DNA of 64,000 nt from Silene conica (lineage: Eukaryota > Streptophyta > Magnoliopsida > Caryophyllales > Caryophyllaceae). A program made the position numbers and the translations under genes. The notes beneath the pieces were generated by a model. That model did no database searches. It was not told the DNA's origin and worked only from the letters and a program-made list of their open reading frames with translations. The stretch lies in the NCBI GenBank assembly GCA_029255685.2, contig CM055315.2:54031358-54095357 (forward strand). The letters run 5' to 3'. Positions 12,109 to 23,742 of this stretch are shown piece by piece (the first letter of the stretch is position 1; every line of letters begins with the position of its first letter).

Positions 12109-12516
12109 TGTAACACCCCCATTTATTTAAGGGCCTGAACTAGGACTCCCCAGATAAATAAGGGTGTTACCATCTCGGTTTCCCGAGGCAGTAGATACAA
12201 AGGAAAGAACACAGTACTTTATTATTAAATGTTAACTCAAAACAAGTTCTTACAACTATCTTCAAAACTATTTTATAAGATAAAGTACAACTCATATCAA
12301 AACGACTATGGTGATCTAGGCTCTAGTCTGGTCCGGATCCAAGCTCTCCCTTCCCTTTAGCTCCCATAGTCTCAAGCACCTGTCAATCTGCTCCCCAATA
12401 AATTGGTTCATCACAGGTGATCACGAATACAGAGGGTCAACCACAAGGTTGAGTAGAGGAAAATTAAGCAGTCAAAGCATTACTATAAATAGAAAGTCAA
12501 TCATCTCCACTTCGAA

Positions 12517-12705
12517 TCACAAGACCCAATATTCTCCATACCGTATCACAAGACCCATTATCTCCACACCAATCACAAGACCCATTATCTCCACACCAAT
12601 CACAAGACCCAATATCTCCACACCAATCACAAGACCCAATATCTCCACACCAATCACAAGACCCAATATACTCCGCTCCATATCACAAGACCCAGTAATC
12701 ACCAC
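12517..12705 (+). repeat. 27-bp minisatellite inside the Gypsy LTR
   Basis: About seven tandem units start TCACAAGACCCA and continue with a TATCTCCACACCAA tail. The inner four units are nearly identical and the outer units are more diverged. The open frame through it (ITRPNISTP repeats) is a by-product of the 27-bp period. Confidence 0.9.
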
Positions 12706-12904
12706 GTCGTATCGTATCACAGGAATGTGCAGTCAATTAAACACAATATAACAACAATCATACAGTAAGATGTACATAGTTAACATCAGACAATAAACAG
12801 CTTACTCATCACCATGTATACAGTATTCCCCTACCTCAATTGCGGAATGACAACCGAACAGCTGCTAGCAATATTCAATGCGGACACCGTCACCTAAACA
12901 TATA

Positions 12905-13188
12905 CTTCCTCCATTCATATCCAACCTACATATATTCCTTTTTCATCCATTCATATCCACTCTACCACTTTCCTAAAAAAGAAAACAAAATGACTAAACT
13001 ACCCTTATGGAAACCATTTATCTACATAAAATATCACTCCATGGCCCACCTATAATCCACCATCAAACATTTAAATTATTAAAAAAAACATCTTACACAC
13101 TTTCAAATGTCCTTTTAATAGTTTTTTAATATCTTTCTTAATATTTGTGCAAAAAACATATATGCGCTTTGGATATGAACGGAGGAAG
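12905..13188. mobile_element. Stowaway-type MITE, copy 1
   Basis: 284 bp with terminal inverted repeats CTTCCTCCATTCATATCCAA and CTTCCTCCGTTCATATCCAA, flanked by TA. Copy 2 at 30402-30683 is nearly identical along its whole length. It is nested in the Gypsy LTR. Confidence 0.92.
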
Positions 13189-13439
13189 TATTATTCAGCG
13201 ATTACTAACCCTCTCTTAACCTTTTTATTAGAACCGTAATGTTACTAAACATAGAACTTTCTAAAAGTGGAAAGTTTCCCGAATAGGTACTTTCCCGAAA
13301 TAGCAACCTTGCCCAAAATAGTAGTACCACTTAGAGTAATACTAAGTACTAACATAACACCCAAAAGACATGATAACGATAACATAAAATAATACTAATA
13401 ATATTATTCATTACTAGTACAATTATTATCATCCAATTA

Positions 13440-13559
13440 TAACAATAATAATAATAACAAGACAAGTAGTACAAATATTAATAACATCAATGTTAGTAAG
13501 GATACTAATAATAACAATGTATAATAATATCAATAATAATAATAATAACAATAATAATA

Positions 13560-13595
<36 letters not shown>

Positions 13596-13597
13596 TA
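13440..13597. repeat. (AAT)n microsatellite
   Basis: Imperfect AATAAT repeats with TAATAC and AAC interruptions, purest at 13535-13597. The leucine-run frame on the minus strand is an artefact of the repeat. Confidence 0.9.
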
Positions 13598-14892
13598 ACA
13601 AACGACTCAACAAACACGACTCACTAGCAACCGAGCAAAACATCAACCAGTTCATCTCTTTAACAGCACACAAACAGCCCCCGTTAACAGCCCCTTCGAC
13701 ACCTACACACCACCTGAATCACCACCACGACACGGTGGTTGCCACCACCGCACCACGCCGCACCCACTAACACTCATCACCGCCCCTGACATACCCTAAG
13801 CAGCCCTCGAACTAGCAGCAACTCCCTACCCACGACCACTCATTAAAACCATGACCTGCAACACCCTCTTTACCCCCGGCAAACCCGGTTGTAACCACCA
13901 CTACCGCCACCCAAACTCACACCTGGCACTACCCCCGACACCACTCACCTCCCACGACACCTTGGTGGAAACCACCACCCATCGACACCTTCCAAAATCG
14001 CCCCACACAGCCGCCAGAACAACTGCTTTACACGCACCTCTACTCCCCTGTTCATGTCCGCCCCTTTCGTGCTCCACTTCCCGTATCAACCAACACGGAT
14101 ATCGACCCCCACACACCACCCTACAACCACCAAAATGATCCCCAACTATCCTACTACCATCCACCATAAGCGTGTGTTCATAAACCAAAAAAAAGTGACT
14201 GAAACGCAACAACTGACACGAACAGGGCAGAAAACGATTGTTACTGTCGACTTTTACCATTACCAGTGTAACACCCACGATGGCCCTATGGTTAATTATT
14301 GACGATAAACATATTGTGGATACTACAAGGATTACTTATCACCATAATACACCAGCTCGAAGGTCTGATAAGCGTTAGAAATAGAGCTATAAACATACCG
14401 ATGCATAAGGATGAAGACGATGATGGTGTGGTTGTTCAGCCTCGTTTTCCTTCTCTCTTGCCCTTCTTTAACCCCCACGACAGACCTAACCAGCGCTTAG
14501 GAGTACATGGAGTAGGGAGGCAGATGATGTAGGGACGAATAAGATGTAACGTGAGGTTAAGGAGGCAGGGAAGTAGGGTTGACGAAAGGGGTGTTTTGAT
14601 TTAGTTTAGGGTTTAGGGTTTCTAATGTTGCTGGCCTTTCCTTTGTGTTTCTCATAACCACGCCCTAGTCCAGCCCATTACACATCACCCATAGTCCGAG
14701 TCCAAGCCCAACACACTTCCCGAGAAACTATACTACTACTTACATTCCGTTCCCGACTCGTAACATAGAATAAAGACACGTATAACCCATATGCTAATTA
14801 GAAAATACGTATTGAACGGAATATAATTATATCTCGTCTCGACAAAAGTACAATAATACCTCATAAAAACTATGAAATTATGAGGTATTACA

Positions 14893-15774
14893 TCATCGCT
14901 TCGACCAAGTGATAAAAAGGAATGGTTTTATTCGATCAGTCGAAGAACCATGCTTATATATCAAGTCGAGTGGGAGTAAGATCGTCTTTCTGGTGTTGTA
15001 TGTCGACGATATACTCTTGATCGGAAATGATCCCTCTCTTATCTTCGGTTAAAGTATGGTTAAAGAACCATTTCCAGATGAAAGATCTGGGTGAGGCACA
15101 ATGTATATTGGGGATCCGTATCTATAGAGATAGATCACGACGGATGTTATCACTGAGTCAGGAGTCTTATATAGATAAGATTCTTGACAGATTCAGCATG
15201 GCCAACTCCAAAAAGGGGTTACTTCCGATGATCTCGGGGGTGCATTTGAGTAAAACTCAAGCACCTAAGACACCGAAAGAGGTCGAGCGCATGAGTCGCA
15301 TTCCTTATGCGTCAGTTATAGGATCGATCATGTATGCCATGATATGCACACGTCCAGACGTGGCATATGCTTTGAGTATGACGAGTCGGTACCAAGGCAA
15401 TCCAGGTGAACCACACTGGATGGCTGTGAAAAACATTCTTAAGTACATACGGAGGACTAAAGATTGGGTATTGACTTATGGTGGAGGCACTGAGCTTTGC
15501 GCAAACGGTTACGCATATGCTAGCTTCCAAACGGATCGAGATGACTCAAAATCTCAGTCTGGATTCGTTTTTACTCTTAATGGCGCTGCTGTCAGTTGGA
15601 AAAGCTCCAAGCAAAGTGTTAATGCAGATGCTACTACTGAGTAAAAGGAGATAGTGATAGACAAGATTGCGACGGATGACAACATCGCAGATCCTCTCAC
15701 TAAACCATTAAGACATGATAAACATGAAGGGAACGTTATTTCAATAGGAATTAAACGTGTTCCTGAGTTGTATT
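14893..15774 (+). pseudogene. Copia (Tork-like) pol, RT C-terminus and RNase H, broken
   Basis: Opens in mid-RT (FDQVIKRNGF), reads through the catalytic LYVDDILLIGND, then needs a 1-bp shift near 15030 to continue as VWLKNHFQMKDLGEAQ and ILGIRIYRDRS. It goes on through the SQESYIDKILDRF, GSIMYAMICTRPDVAYA and HWMAVKNILKYI blocks. The RNase H part starts (GAAVSWKSSKQ) but its middle (AEY catalytic region) is deleted. After TAA at 15642 the same frame picks up the usual C-terminal D-x2-NIADPLTKPL block and ends with TAG at 15772-15774. It is followed by its 3' UTR, polypurine tract and LTR. I infer it is the second half of the element at 1369. Confidence 0.88.
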
Positions 15775-16560
15775 AGTACTTTTTGTGAACTGGATATTGT
15801 ATCTATTTCATATACTATTTATAACACCATCGATTTTGTTTTATATATTGTTTTTCATGTGGATTGTACTGACAACATTGAACACCACAAAAGTGAACTG
15901 AATTACATTATATTTGTTTTAGTCCGTAATCGCCTACACGAGCTGATAACTCTGGCAATTATTTTGTGACGTCGATTGATGGTGGGTTCAATAAACCATA
16001 AGTCAAACCGTTGACTGATCGATCACAGATACGAGATTATAACGATAACTCGTAGGACAATTTTCGTGACGACGCAATGGAGTCCTAAATGTTATTGAAC
16101 ATTCGGTGCCGGGTCGTGGATAGGACGTCGATCGTGTCCCTTGAGTCGATTCTTTTGACTGTCGACTGTTTCTTGAGATAAAGGGCAGTTTTGGGTGACT
16201 TTGATTTCTTTCTCACTAGCTGACCGTAACTGGGGCTAAGCAGATTTTTTTTGGGTCATTTCATATTGTGCTTACATCTGCAAGATTCGAGTTAAAGGAA
16301 ATATCCACCCCTCATCAGGTTTTAATATTTCTCAGGGCCACTCGAGGAGTAGTAACTGAAATGCTTGGCCAAGCTCGAATAATGATTCGTTATCAGTTGA
16401 GTTACTCTCTAATCGGGAAAACCACTCTTGATACAGATCGCTTGTAAAATACGACCTTTGTGAATACAGATTTGCAAATTGTTTTACATTGAGTGGGAGA
16501 AATTTAATTGGATATGAGAATCGGTTATCACACATACACTTGTACGGATAAGTGGGAGAT
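15775..16560 (+). other. 3' UTR of the pol-bearing Copia, with polypurine tract
   Basis: About 785 bp from the pol stop to the LTR, much longer than needed. It shares ordered conserved blocks with 9480-10177 of the gag-only element. Position 16550-16560 is the AAGTGGGAGAT polypurine tract. Confidence 0.78.
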
Positions 16561-17517
16561 TGTTGGAGCTAGTGTCCTCAACAGTTAGTGCGACAACACG
16601 TATAAATCTCTTAAAGGAACACAGGGTATACTTTGTATTTTAGCCAGTTGATTCACGTTTATCAATAACGGTTGGCTTGCTAGAAAGTTTGACGTTATTG
16701 TCATACAGATGGCGGTAATCAACTGGTCCCTAAGAGTCACACCTAAAGGATGGAATCTGAGATATATGATTAGATGAAAATGTAATCATATTGATACCCT
16801 ATACGACTAAACGGTTAGTCAAAGTAAAGATGACATAATTATTTAATACTGATTAAATAATATTAGCTAAGACGAATTAAAATGTTAATTCGTAATTAAA
16901 TATAAAATGTTATATTTAATTATGTGTAATGAAATTATTTAATAAAGATTAAATGATTTAATTAAATATAAAAGGTTATATTTAATTAGTGGATTATAAA
17001 TATAAGATATTTCTAAGATAAAACATTACACAAGAGAGAGATATAACCGATTCTATAAAGATAGAATTTCGGTCTGAGCAATTATTAAGTTGTTCAGTTG
17101 TTATGAAGTGTTGTAGGTAGAACCAAATACTGATTTGGGGAATCCTAGTTGATGTCTAATAGCAAGGTTGTTTGCAGCTATAAATAGGACATTCACTCTG
17201 CACTTAAAACTCACGAGTTACACGACATACATATTCCCTCTCTCTCTCTCTCTCTCTAGCTTTCATCTTACACAAAATTAAAGGTAATTTTGCAATTTCT
17301 AGCTCAGGAAAGGGTATTTCTCAGGACATCTTGGGTGCAACGATTAGGAGGATATCTGTTTTGATATCTGATCTTAGGCCTTTGCAAGGACAGAAGGTTA
17401 ATTCTTGATCCCTATCTTTGTATCTTGTTCTTCGTTTATGACCATAAATCGTACATTATAAATTTGTTATAATCCTGCATATAAAGTATTGGGATTATAT
17501 ACAGATGTTTTCCCACA
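16561..17517 (+). repeat. 3' LTR of the pol-bearing Copia
   Basis: Starts TGTTGGAGCTAGTGTCCTC directly after the polypurine tract. Its first 200 bp are related to the head of the 3177 LTR. It contains a perfect 10-bp outer inverted repeat (16644-16653 with 16717-16726) and a perfect 8-bp inner one (16663-16670 with 16693-16700). It also holds a (CT)n run near 17230. The 3' end is placed at CCCACA because recognisable Gypsy pol resumes about 2 bp later; this edge is uncertain by some tens of bases. Confidence 0.75.
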
Positions 17518-19032
17518 AGACAATCTGCATATCATAGTCTCCAATCAACTCTATCCACCTTCTCTGCCTCATGTTCAACTCTCGTTGGGTGTAGATATAC
17601 TTCAAACTCTTGTGATCAGAAAACACCTTAAAAGTGGCTCCATAAAGGTAATGGCGCCACAACTTAAGTGCAAATACCACAGCTCCCAATTCCAAATCAT
17701 GAGTCGGATAATTTTCTTCATAGGTCTTCAATTGGCGAGAAGCATACGCGATCACTCTGCCATTCTGCATTAGCACACAACCCAGTCCATGCTTCGAAGC
17801 GTCGGTATAAACTTCAAAATTATCACTCCCGACAGGTAAAGCGAGGATAGGAGCTGTTGTCAGGCGTTCCTTAAGGGTCAGGAATGCCTTCTCGCAGCTT
17901 TCATCCCAGACGAAACGGTTCTCCTTCCTCATTAACGACGTCAAGGGCTTTGCTATCATCGAAAAATATTTGACAAATCTCCGATAATAACCAGCCAATC
18001 CCAGGAAGCTTCGAATCTCACTCACATTCTTCGGATTTTGCCACTTAGTCACAGCCTCGATCTTACTAGGCTCGACAGACACCCCCTCCTTGGAAATTAC
18101 ATGCCCCAGAAACGCGACTTTCTCCAGCCAGAACTCACACTTGCTCAGCTTAGCATTGAGCTTATGCTCTTCCAGGGTCTGAAGTACTTTCCTCAGATGA
18201 TCCTCGTGCTCTTCCGCATTCTTGGAATATACTAGGATATCATCTATGAATTCCACCACGAACTTATCCAGATATGGGCTAAAGACTCGGTTCATCAAAT
18301 CCATGAACACAGCTGGAGCGTTAGTCAATCTGAATGTCATAACCACAAATTCGTAGTGGCCATACCTCGTTCTGAAAGCGGTCTTTGGAATATCTTCATC
18401 TTTTATTCTCAACTGGTGGTACCCGGATCTCAAGTCAATCTTAGAGAAAACCCCAGCTCCACTTAACTGATCGAATAAGTCATCAATCCTTGGCAAAGGA
18501 TATCGATTATTGATAGTTACATTATTCAGCTCCCGATAGTCAACACAAAGCCTCAAACTCCCATATTTCTTCTTCACAAACAGTACGGGTGCTCCCCAGG
18601 GTGACACACTGGGTCGGATGAATCTTTTCTCGGCTAGTTCATCCAACTGCTTCTTCAATTCCTCCATCTCCTTCGGCCCCATACGGTACGGTGATTTAGA
18701 TATTGGTCTCCCCCTGGTTTTAGGTCAATGGAAAATTCCACTTCCCTCCTTGGCGGTAACCCTGGAACGTCATCTCGGAATACTCCCTCAAACTCCCGCA
18801 CCACAGGTATCTCACTAGTCTTAGGGGTCTCAGCCTCACAATTCCACATCTGGCATAAGATCAGACTCTCTCCTTTCCACAAGCTATACTTAAGAGTATT
18901 GGCGGAAATGAATTTGACTTTAGGTTTGACTAGATATCCCTTGTAAGACACCCTCACTCCCTTAGGTCCCTTCAAGGAAATCTTCTTTTGATAACAGTCA
19001 ATAAAAGCTCGGTACTTCCCCAGGCCACGCAA
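17518..19032 (-). pseudogene. Gypsy (chromovirus, Tekay/Del-like) pol: protease end, RT and RNase H
   Basis: Two overlapping minus-strand frames join near 18660 after a frameshift. In order: FIDCYQKKISLKGP and VSYKGYLVKPKVK, PVVREFEGVFRDDVPGLPP and [12 protein letters not shown] (protease-RT linker), and [16 protein letters not shown]. The RT core follows ([19 protein letters not shown], catalytic [36 protein letters not shown]). RNase H then shows [14 protein letters not shown], the [20 protein letters not shown] block, SDHKSLKYI and [11 protein letters not shown]. One conserved stretch reads MTFRLTNAP instead of the usual MPFGLTNAP. Integrase is absent: the Copia LTR cuts the frame just after the RNase H domain, and the upstream end joins LTR sequence at 19033. 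Confidence 0.9.
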
Positions 19033-19900
19033 TCAGACCTGATCCACCTCTGCACTCTCTGGACTGTAAAAACAGACCTGCTATCGACACCCCCAGACAC
19101 CACCGACAACCCCTGAAACCACCACCACCTCACCACTAACACGAAAACTAAACACCACAGTGGTACCACCGCGTCGACCTCCCCCGAGTCAGCGGTGGTA
19201 CCACCCCCAAACTCCCCCCTTGAACACACGAACATGATGACTACCTGTAAATAGCAATTACACTTACGACCAGGGGTGACAAACACCCCTTCGACACCGA
19301 CTCTGACGCACCAAAACCACTGTGACAACCTCCCTGACACCCCCTCTCCCACCAGCAACACATAACAAAACTAAACAGATTAAGGTGACTAGACACAACC
19401 CTTCGAAACTACTGCAAAAAACGACTAGACACAACAGTGATTAAAACAATGTCAGTTTCGATTACGCATACCTGACTTCAGATCAGAATTAGGGGAAAAC
19501 GCAAGAGTGTTTGTGGCCGTGAGAACCCTCCTCTCTTCTGTGTGGTGACGGCAGTAGGCTTAGGGTATTAGTTGTGTGAAAGATAGGTCAGAATTAGGGT
19601 GGATGCTACCTCTTATATGGCGGCATGGGAGTGTATCCGTGAGGTGTGAGTGTTTGTGAGGGTTTTGTTAGGGTTTCTCGACAACATGGGCTGTTATGCT
19701 GTGCACAACAATCGAGGCCCAAAACTCAACCCTTAAGGTCCCGTGGTCGAAGCCCACGGGAGACACAAATCACAACTTAAAAACATATATAACAAGTACT
19801 CATATTAAGTACTAAACTATCGTAACTTAAACTATCTTAACGTCAAGAAAAATAAAACAAACATCGTAACTTAAAATATTCGATGTATTATAGTATGTTT
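19033..19900 (-). repeat. Gypsy LTR fragment
   Basis: Begins abruptly inside an LTR of the same kind as 12109-14892 and 57015-59825. It has the ACCACC-rich block at 19080-19215, then GTTAGGGTTTCTCGACAAC, TGGGCTG...AGGCCC and CTCAT...TACTAAAC segments in the same order. Joined to the pol frame without a primer site or polypurine tract, suggesting a deletion junction. Confidence 0.6.
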
Positions 19901-19929
19901 TATTTTCCGCTGCGACGAGGAGTTTTTCA

Positions 19930-20700
19930 ATTTATGTTTGAGCTACAGAATACGAACACATAAGAATATGAGCTAATGTAAAAAGAATAAGAGTTTAAGG
20001 GAATCACGAACTAAAAAATACGAGTACAGAAGAATGCGAGCTACTAACCTAAGAATACGAGCTAACATAAATAAGAGCTAATGTAAAAACAATACGAGTT
20101 ATTAAGATAAGACGAGCAGTAAAATACGAGCACAAATGAATACAAGCTAATGAAAAAACAATACGAGCTATTAAGATAAGACAAGCTTCAAAATATGAGC
20201 ACAAATGAATACGAATACGAGATTAAAAGGATCACGAACTTAAATATACGAGCACATAAGAATACGGCCTATTAAAATGAGAATATGAGCTAATGTAAAC
20301 AGAATACGAAAATATGAGCTAATTAAACACTTCTCGAACAAAAAAAATAGTTACGAGGTACAATTAAAAGAATACGAGTTACAAATTACGAATATATAAG
20401 AAATACGAGCTAATGTAAAAGGAATAAGAAATTAAGAGAATCGGGAACTAACACATACGAGCACACAAGAACGCGAGTTATTAACGTAAGAATGCGAGCT
20501 AATAAAGCTATTAAGCTAAGAATACGAGCTAATGTAAAAAAATACGAGCTATTAAGATAAGAATACGAACGTATAAGATGATCACGAACTTACAAATATG
20601 AGCATGTAAGAATACGAGCTAATATAAAAAGAATATGAACTAATGTAAGAAGAATACGGGCTAATAAGAAAAGAATATGAGTCCGATACATCTGATATTT
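19930..20700. repeat. Degenerate tandem array rich in AATACGAGCTAAT
   Basis: About 770 bp in which variants of AATACGAG(C/T) recur roughly every 15-40 bp, separated by TAATGTAAAAAG, ATTAAGATAAG and CACAAATG phrases. An ATCACGAACT phrase recurs near 20006, 20229 and 20579, with a weaker copy near 20437, hinting at a higher-order unit of about 140-220 bp. No coding frame. It lies between an LTR scrap and a MITE. Confidence 0.8.
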
Positions 20701-20844
20701 TATTAGCCATAAAAAACAATCATACCTGAATTATCCTCTATATATACCTATTACACTAAGTATTTTCTAAAAGATTAAATGTTATGATAATTACTTTGAA
20801 ACCATGTCAAGATATTACCCGGGCGTTATGAAATCTAGTTTTAA

Positions 20845-21913
20845 ACAAATTCTTATTTGCAACGGCACTATCCGTCGCAAGGTTGTGACGGATACCGTTT
20901 TTTCTCACAAAATACTCACTTTTTCTCTCTCTCCAACACTATTCATGAGGTCCCCTTTCTCCACTAAGTCATTTTGTATCCATTTTATCTCACAAAGTAT
21001 CCGTCATAAATAGTGACCCGTCGCAAGCAAGACTTAGGCCCTGTTCTTTCTGGCTTTTTAGAGCTGAACTGAACTGAGCTGAACTGAATGGGGCTGAGCG
21101 GAACTGAACTGAGCTGAGCTGAACTGAATCGAGCTGAGCTGAATTGAACTGAACTGAACTGAACTGAACTGAACTTAATCGAGCTGAACTGAATTGAGCT
21201 GAATTAAACAGAAATTAATAGAAATAAACTGAATATAAATGTTTAATTAAAGTTTAATAACTAATAATAATATTAATAATATAAAAAAAAGTTTGATTAA
21301 TATAAATTTGCGATTTTTTAAAAAATAATTATATTATTAAAGTAACCATATCTAGGCCAAAATGACCATTTTATTAAAGTATTGTTCAAACTACCCATAT
21401 CTAGGCTAAAAAAATGTATTTACTTAATTTAATCACTTGAATTTATAAAAACCAATAAAAAACCCAATGCAAATCATTAGTTAACCCAAAAAAATCCATT
21501 CAGAAGAAACTATCAGCCATACCCTTGAATTTTCCTCTAATTGAACCATAAAGTACCGCCAAATCAAATCACAATACAACATCAAAGTATTCAAGGAAAA
21601 ACATATTCAAACATGGATGATAAAGAACGGAAGAAACTCATGGACAAAGTTCGAAAAGAAATTGCAAAAAAAAAAAACAGGGCGTGATATTGGTGTCCAT
21701 AATGACCTCGATAATGAAGCACATCAAGACGATACGGAAGTCAATAGCGAAGCAACATAGATGATGTCTTTGTTAATGATATCTATATTTTCAAGATTAT
21801 GATTTTCGATTGTGTTAACAAATATTATTATTTGAATGTTATCAAATTTTGCTTCTCAATTACATTTTTTCTACTCTTTCATGTTTACTAATAATAATAA
21901 TAATAATAATAAA

Positions 21914-21955
<42 letters not shown>

Positions 21956-22117
21956 AAACAATAGAAAATATATATAAAATAATAATAAGATGAAGAAATA
22001 ATAAAACAACAACAAAACAACAACAATAATCATAATAATAATTATTAATTAATAATAATAAATAGAATAATAATAAATAAATAAAATAATAATAATAACA
22101 ATAATAATAATAATGCA

Positions 22118-22193
<76 letters not shown>

Positions 22194-22382
22194 TGGGCTG
22201 AACTTAGTAAAGTCGAGCTGAACTGAACTGAATTGAATTGTATGGAGCTGAACTGAACTGAACTGAGCTGAATGGAGCTGAGCTGAACTAAACTGAGATA
22301 AACTGAACTGAACTGAACTGAATAGAGTTGGGCTGAATTGAAACGAGCTGAAAATAAGCCAGAAAGAACCGGGCCTCACTAA
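20845..22382. mobile_element. Mutator-type MITE, split by a Harbinger-like element
   Basis: Flanked by 9-bp direct repeats TAGTTTTAA (20836-20844 and 22383-22391). Left end ACAAATTCTTATTTGCAACGG; right end before the insertion GACCCGTCGCAAGCAAGACTTA, completed after the insertion by TCACTAA. The internal part (20880-21030) matches the second copy at 46881-47081 nearly base for base. The right terminus of copy 2 (GACTTACT) shows where the inserted element sits. Confidence 0.82.
21037..22375. mobile_element. Harbinger/Tourist-like DNA transposon, non-autonomous
   Basis: Imperfect terminal inverted repeats GGCCCTGTTCTTTCTGGCTT and GGCCCGGTTCTTTCTGGCTT. The 3-bp flanks are TTA (left) and TCA (right, apparently mutated), as expected for PIF/Harbinger. 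Each end is followed by a subterminal run of GAGCTGAACTGAACT repeats (21060-21230 and 22198-22350). The core holds a short ATG frame at 21614 (24 codons, lysine-rich, unrecognised) and a long (AAT/ATT)n tract at 21888-22195. A second, 3'-truncated copy starts at 46400. No transposase is visible. Confidence 0.82.
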
Positions 22383-22573
22383 TAGTTTTAATGGTGATTG
22401 AAGAAATAAATAGGGAAAAGAAAAAGAATGGTAGTAATTTATATGGTAATTATAACGATGGGCCATGAGAATAAATTAAATTAAATTAGATATGATATCA
22501 AAGAATTCAAAACGTAAAGCCAACCTACCATACCAAATTAGCAATATAAAATTCCCCGAAATCCCCAATAAAG

Positions 22574-22577
<4 letters not shown>

Positions 22578-22608
<31 letters not shown>
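22578..22608. repeat. Poly(A) run upstream of the AHL gene
   Basis: More than 30 consecutive A residues about 115 bp before the AHL start codon. It could be the tail of a decayed retroposon or simple expansion in the 5' UTR/promoter. Confidence 0.85.
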
Positions 22609-22611
<3 letters not shown>

Positions 22612-22723
22612 ATTTGCGAGTAGTCCCAGCTTTTGTTCATCCCTTTAATTTGTTTCATTTTGTTCTTCCATTCAGCTTTGACTGGCGCCACTCTTTCCCT
22701 CTCCTTGATTTCAAATAAAAAAA

Positions 22724-23704
22724 ATGGAAGAAAAAGAAAGCACTATTTCGGGGTCACCCGAAAACACTGATAGCGGGTCACCAAACCCGATAAGTTTTGT
22801 CGGAGGAGGAGGTGGCAGTGTTGTTTCAGGTCCTCTAACAGATCCGTCTTCAGTTAACGCCCCGGGTGGGGAGATTAAGAAAAAGAGAGGGAGACCCCGT
22901 AAGTTCGACGAGAATGGTAACTTAAATCCTGCTTATACCGCAGCCGTTGCTAGAAGAGCCGCTAAGACTGCTGCTTTAACTCCTCTCACCCCCGACTTTA
23001 GTTTGACTAATACAGCTCCGGCTATATTGAGTCCCAATTCCACGACGTCGTATGAGTTTGCCGGGGTTAAGAAAGCTCGTGGCAAGGCTTCTGCTTCTGC
23101 TTCTGCTTCCGCTTCTGCTTCTGCTTCTGCTAACTCCCACCCACTTGCTCCTTGCGCTATCAGTTACATCTCTTCTCTTCTATTTTACTTTGATTTCATT
23201 TCTTATACTTTATTATTTCTATTACAATGATTTGGGTTCCGCCCACATGAGTTATATTCTGTGCATGCAGTTGGCCTGCCATTTGATCGAGTCAAAGTTA
23301 TGTGTTTTTAGGGAAATGGGGATTAATTACTAGGGTTTGTTTTGAGGGAGAGTATTAAGTATAGATGCAGATTTTATTTGTAAATTTTATTACAGCAAAA
23401 TTTGAATTCGATTATTTATTGTTTTCGCTAAACTGAACAAAAGGAAGAAATGTTGTAGAATGCATTTAGAGTGACATAGAAACAGAGATTATGAGTAGAT
23501 CTAATAAATGGATGTGTATATGAAGGTCAAGTATTTGCAGACACTGCTGGCATTGACTTCACTCCACATGTCATCACTGTACAGACTGGAGAGGTATGTA
23601 TGTACAATAAGTTTCTCTTGCAACGGATATATCCGTATGCATGTATGTATTAAGTATGTATGTATGTATGTATGTATGTATGTATGTATGTATGTATGTA
23701 TGTA

Positions 23705-23742
<38 letters not shown>

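Larger units (their letters stand above)
12109..14892 (-). repeat. 5' LTR of the minus-strand Gypsy element (2.8 kb)
   Basis: On the + strand it runs from TGTAACACCCCCATTT to GAGGTATTACA, with Gypsy-type TG...CA ends. The primer site lies just outside its left edge, so on the minus strand this is the 5' LTR. It shares its head, a GC-rich ACCACC-type block (13680-14150) and other segments with the solo LTR at 57015-59825. It contains a 27-bp minisatellite, a Stowaway MITE, an (AAT)n tract and a perfect terminal inverted repeat (14854-14890). It inserted into the Copia pol that resumes at 14893. The matching 3' LTR is not found. Confidence 0.85.

Noticed and set aside
12517..12705. CRISPR-like array of 27-bp units
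   Set aside because: Units are contiguous with no unique spacers and lie in a plant LTR; it is a minisatellite.
13429..13617. Leucine-run frame
   Set aside because: Translation of an (AAT)n microsatellite.
1369..15774. Two separate Copia elements for the RT pieces at 1369 and 14893
   Set aside because: Same strand, same lineage and complementary domain coverage make one split element simpler, though about 90 RT residues are missing between them.
21888..22466. 192-codon minus-strand frame rich in Y and N
   Set aside because: It is a translation of the (AAT)n tract and GAACTGA repeats, not a gene.
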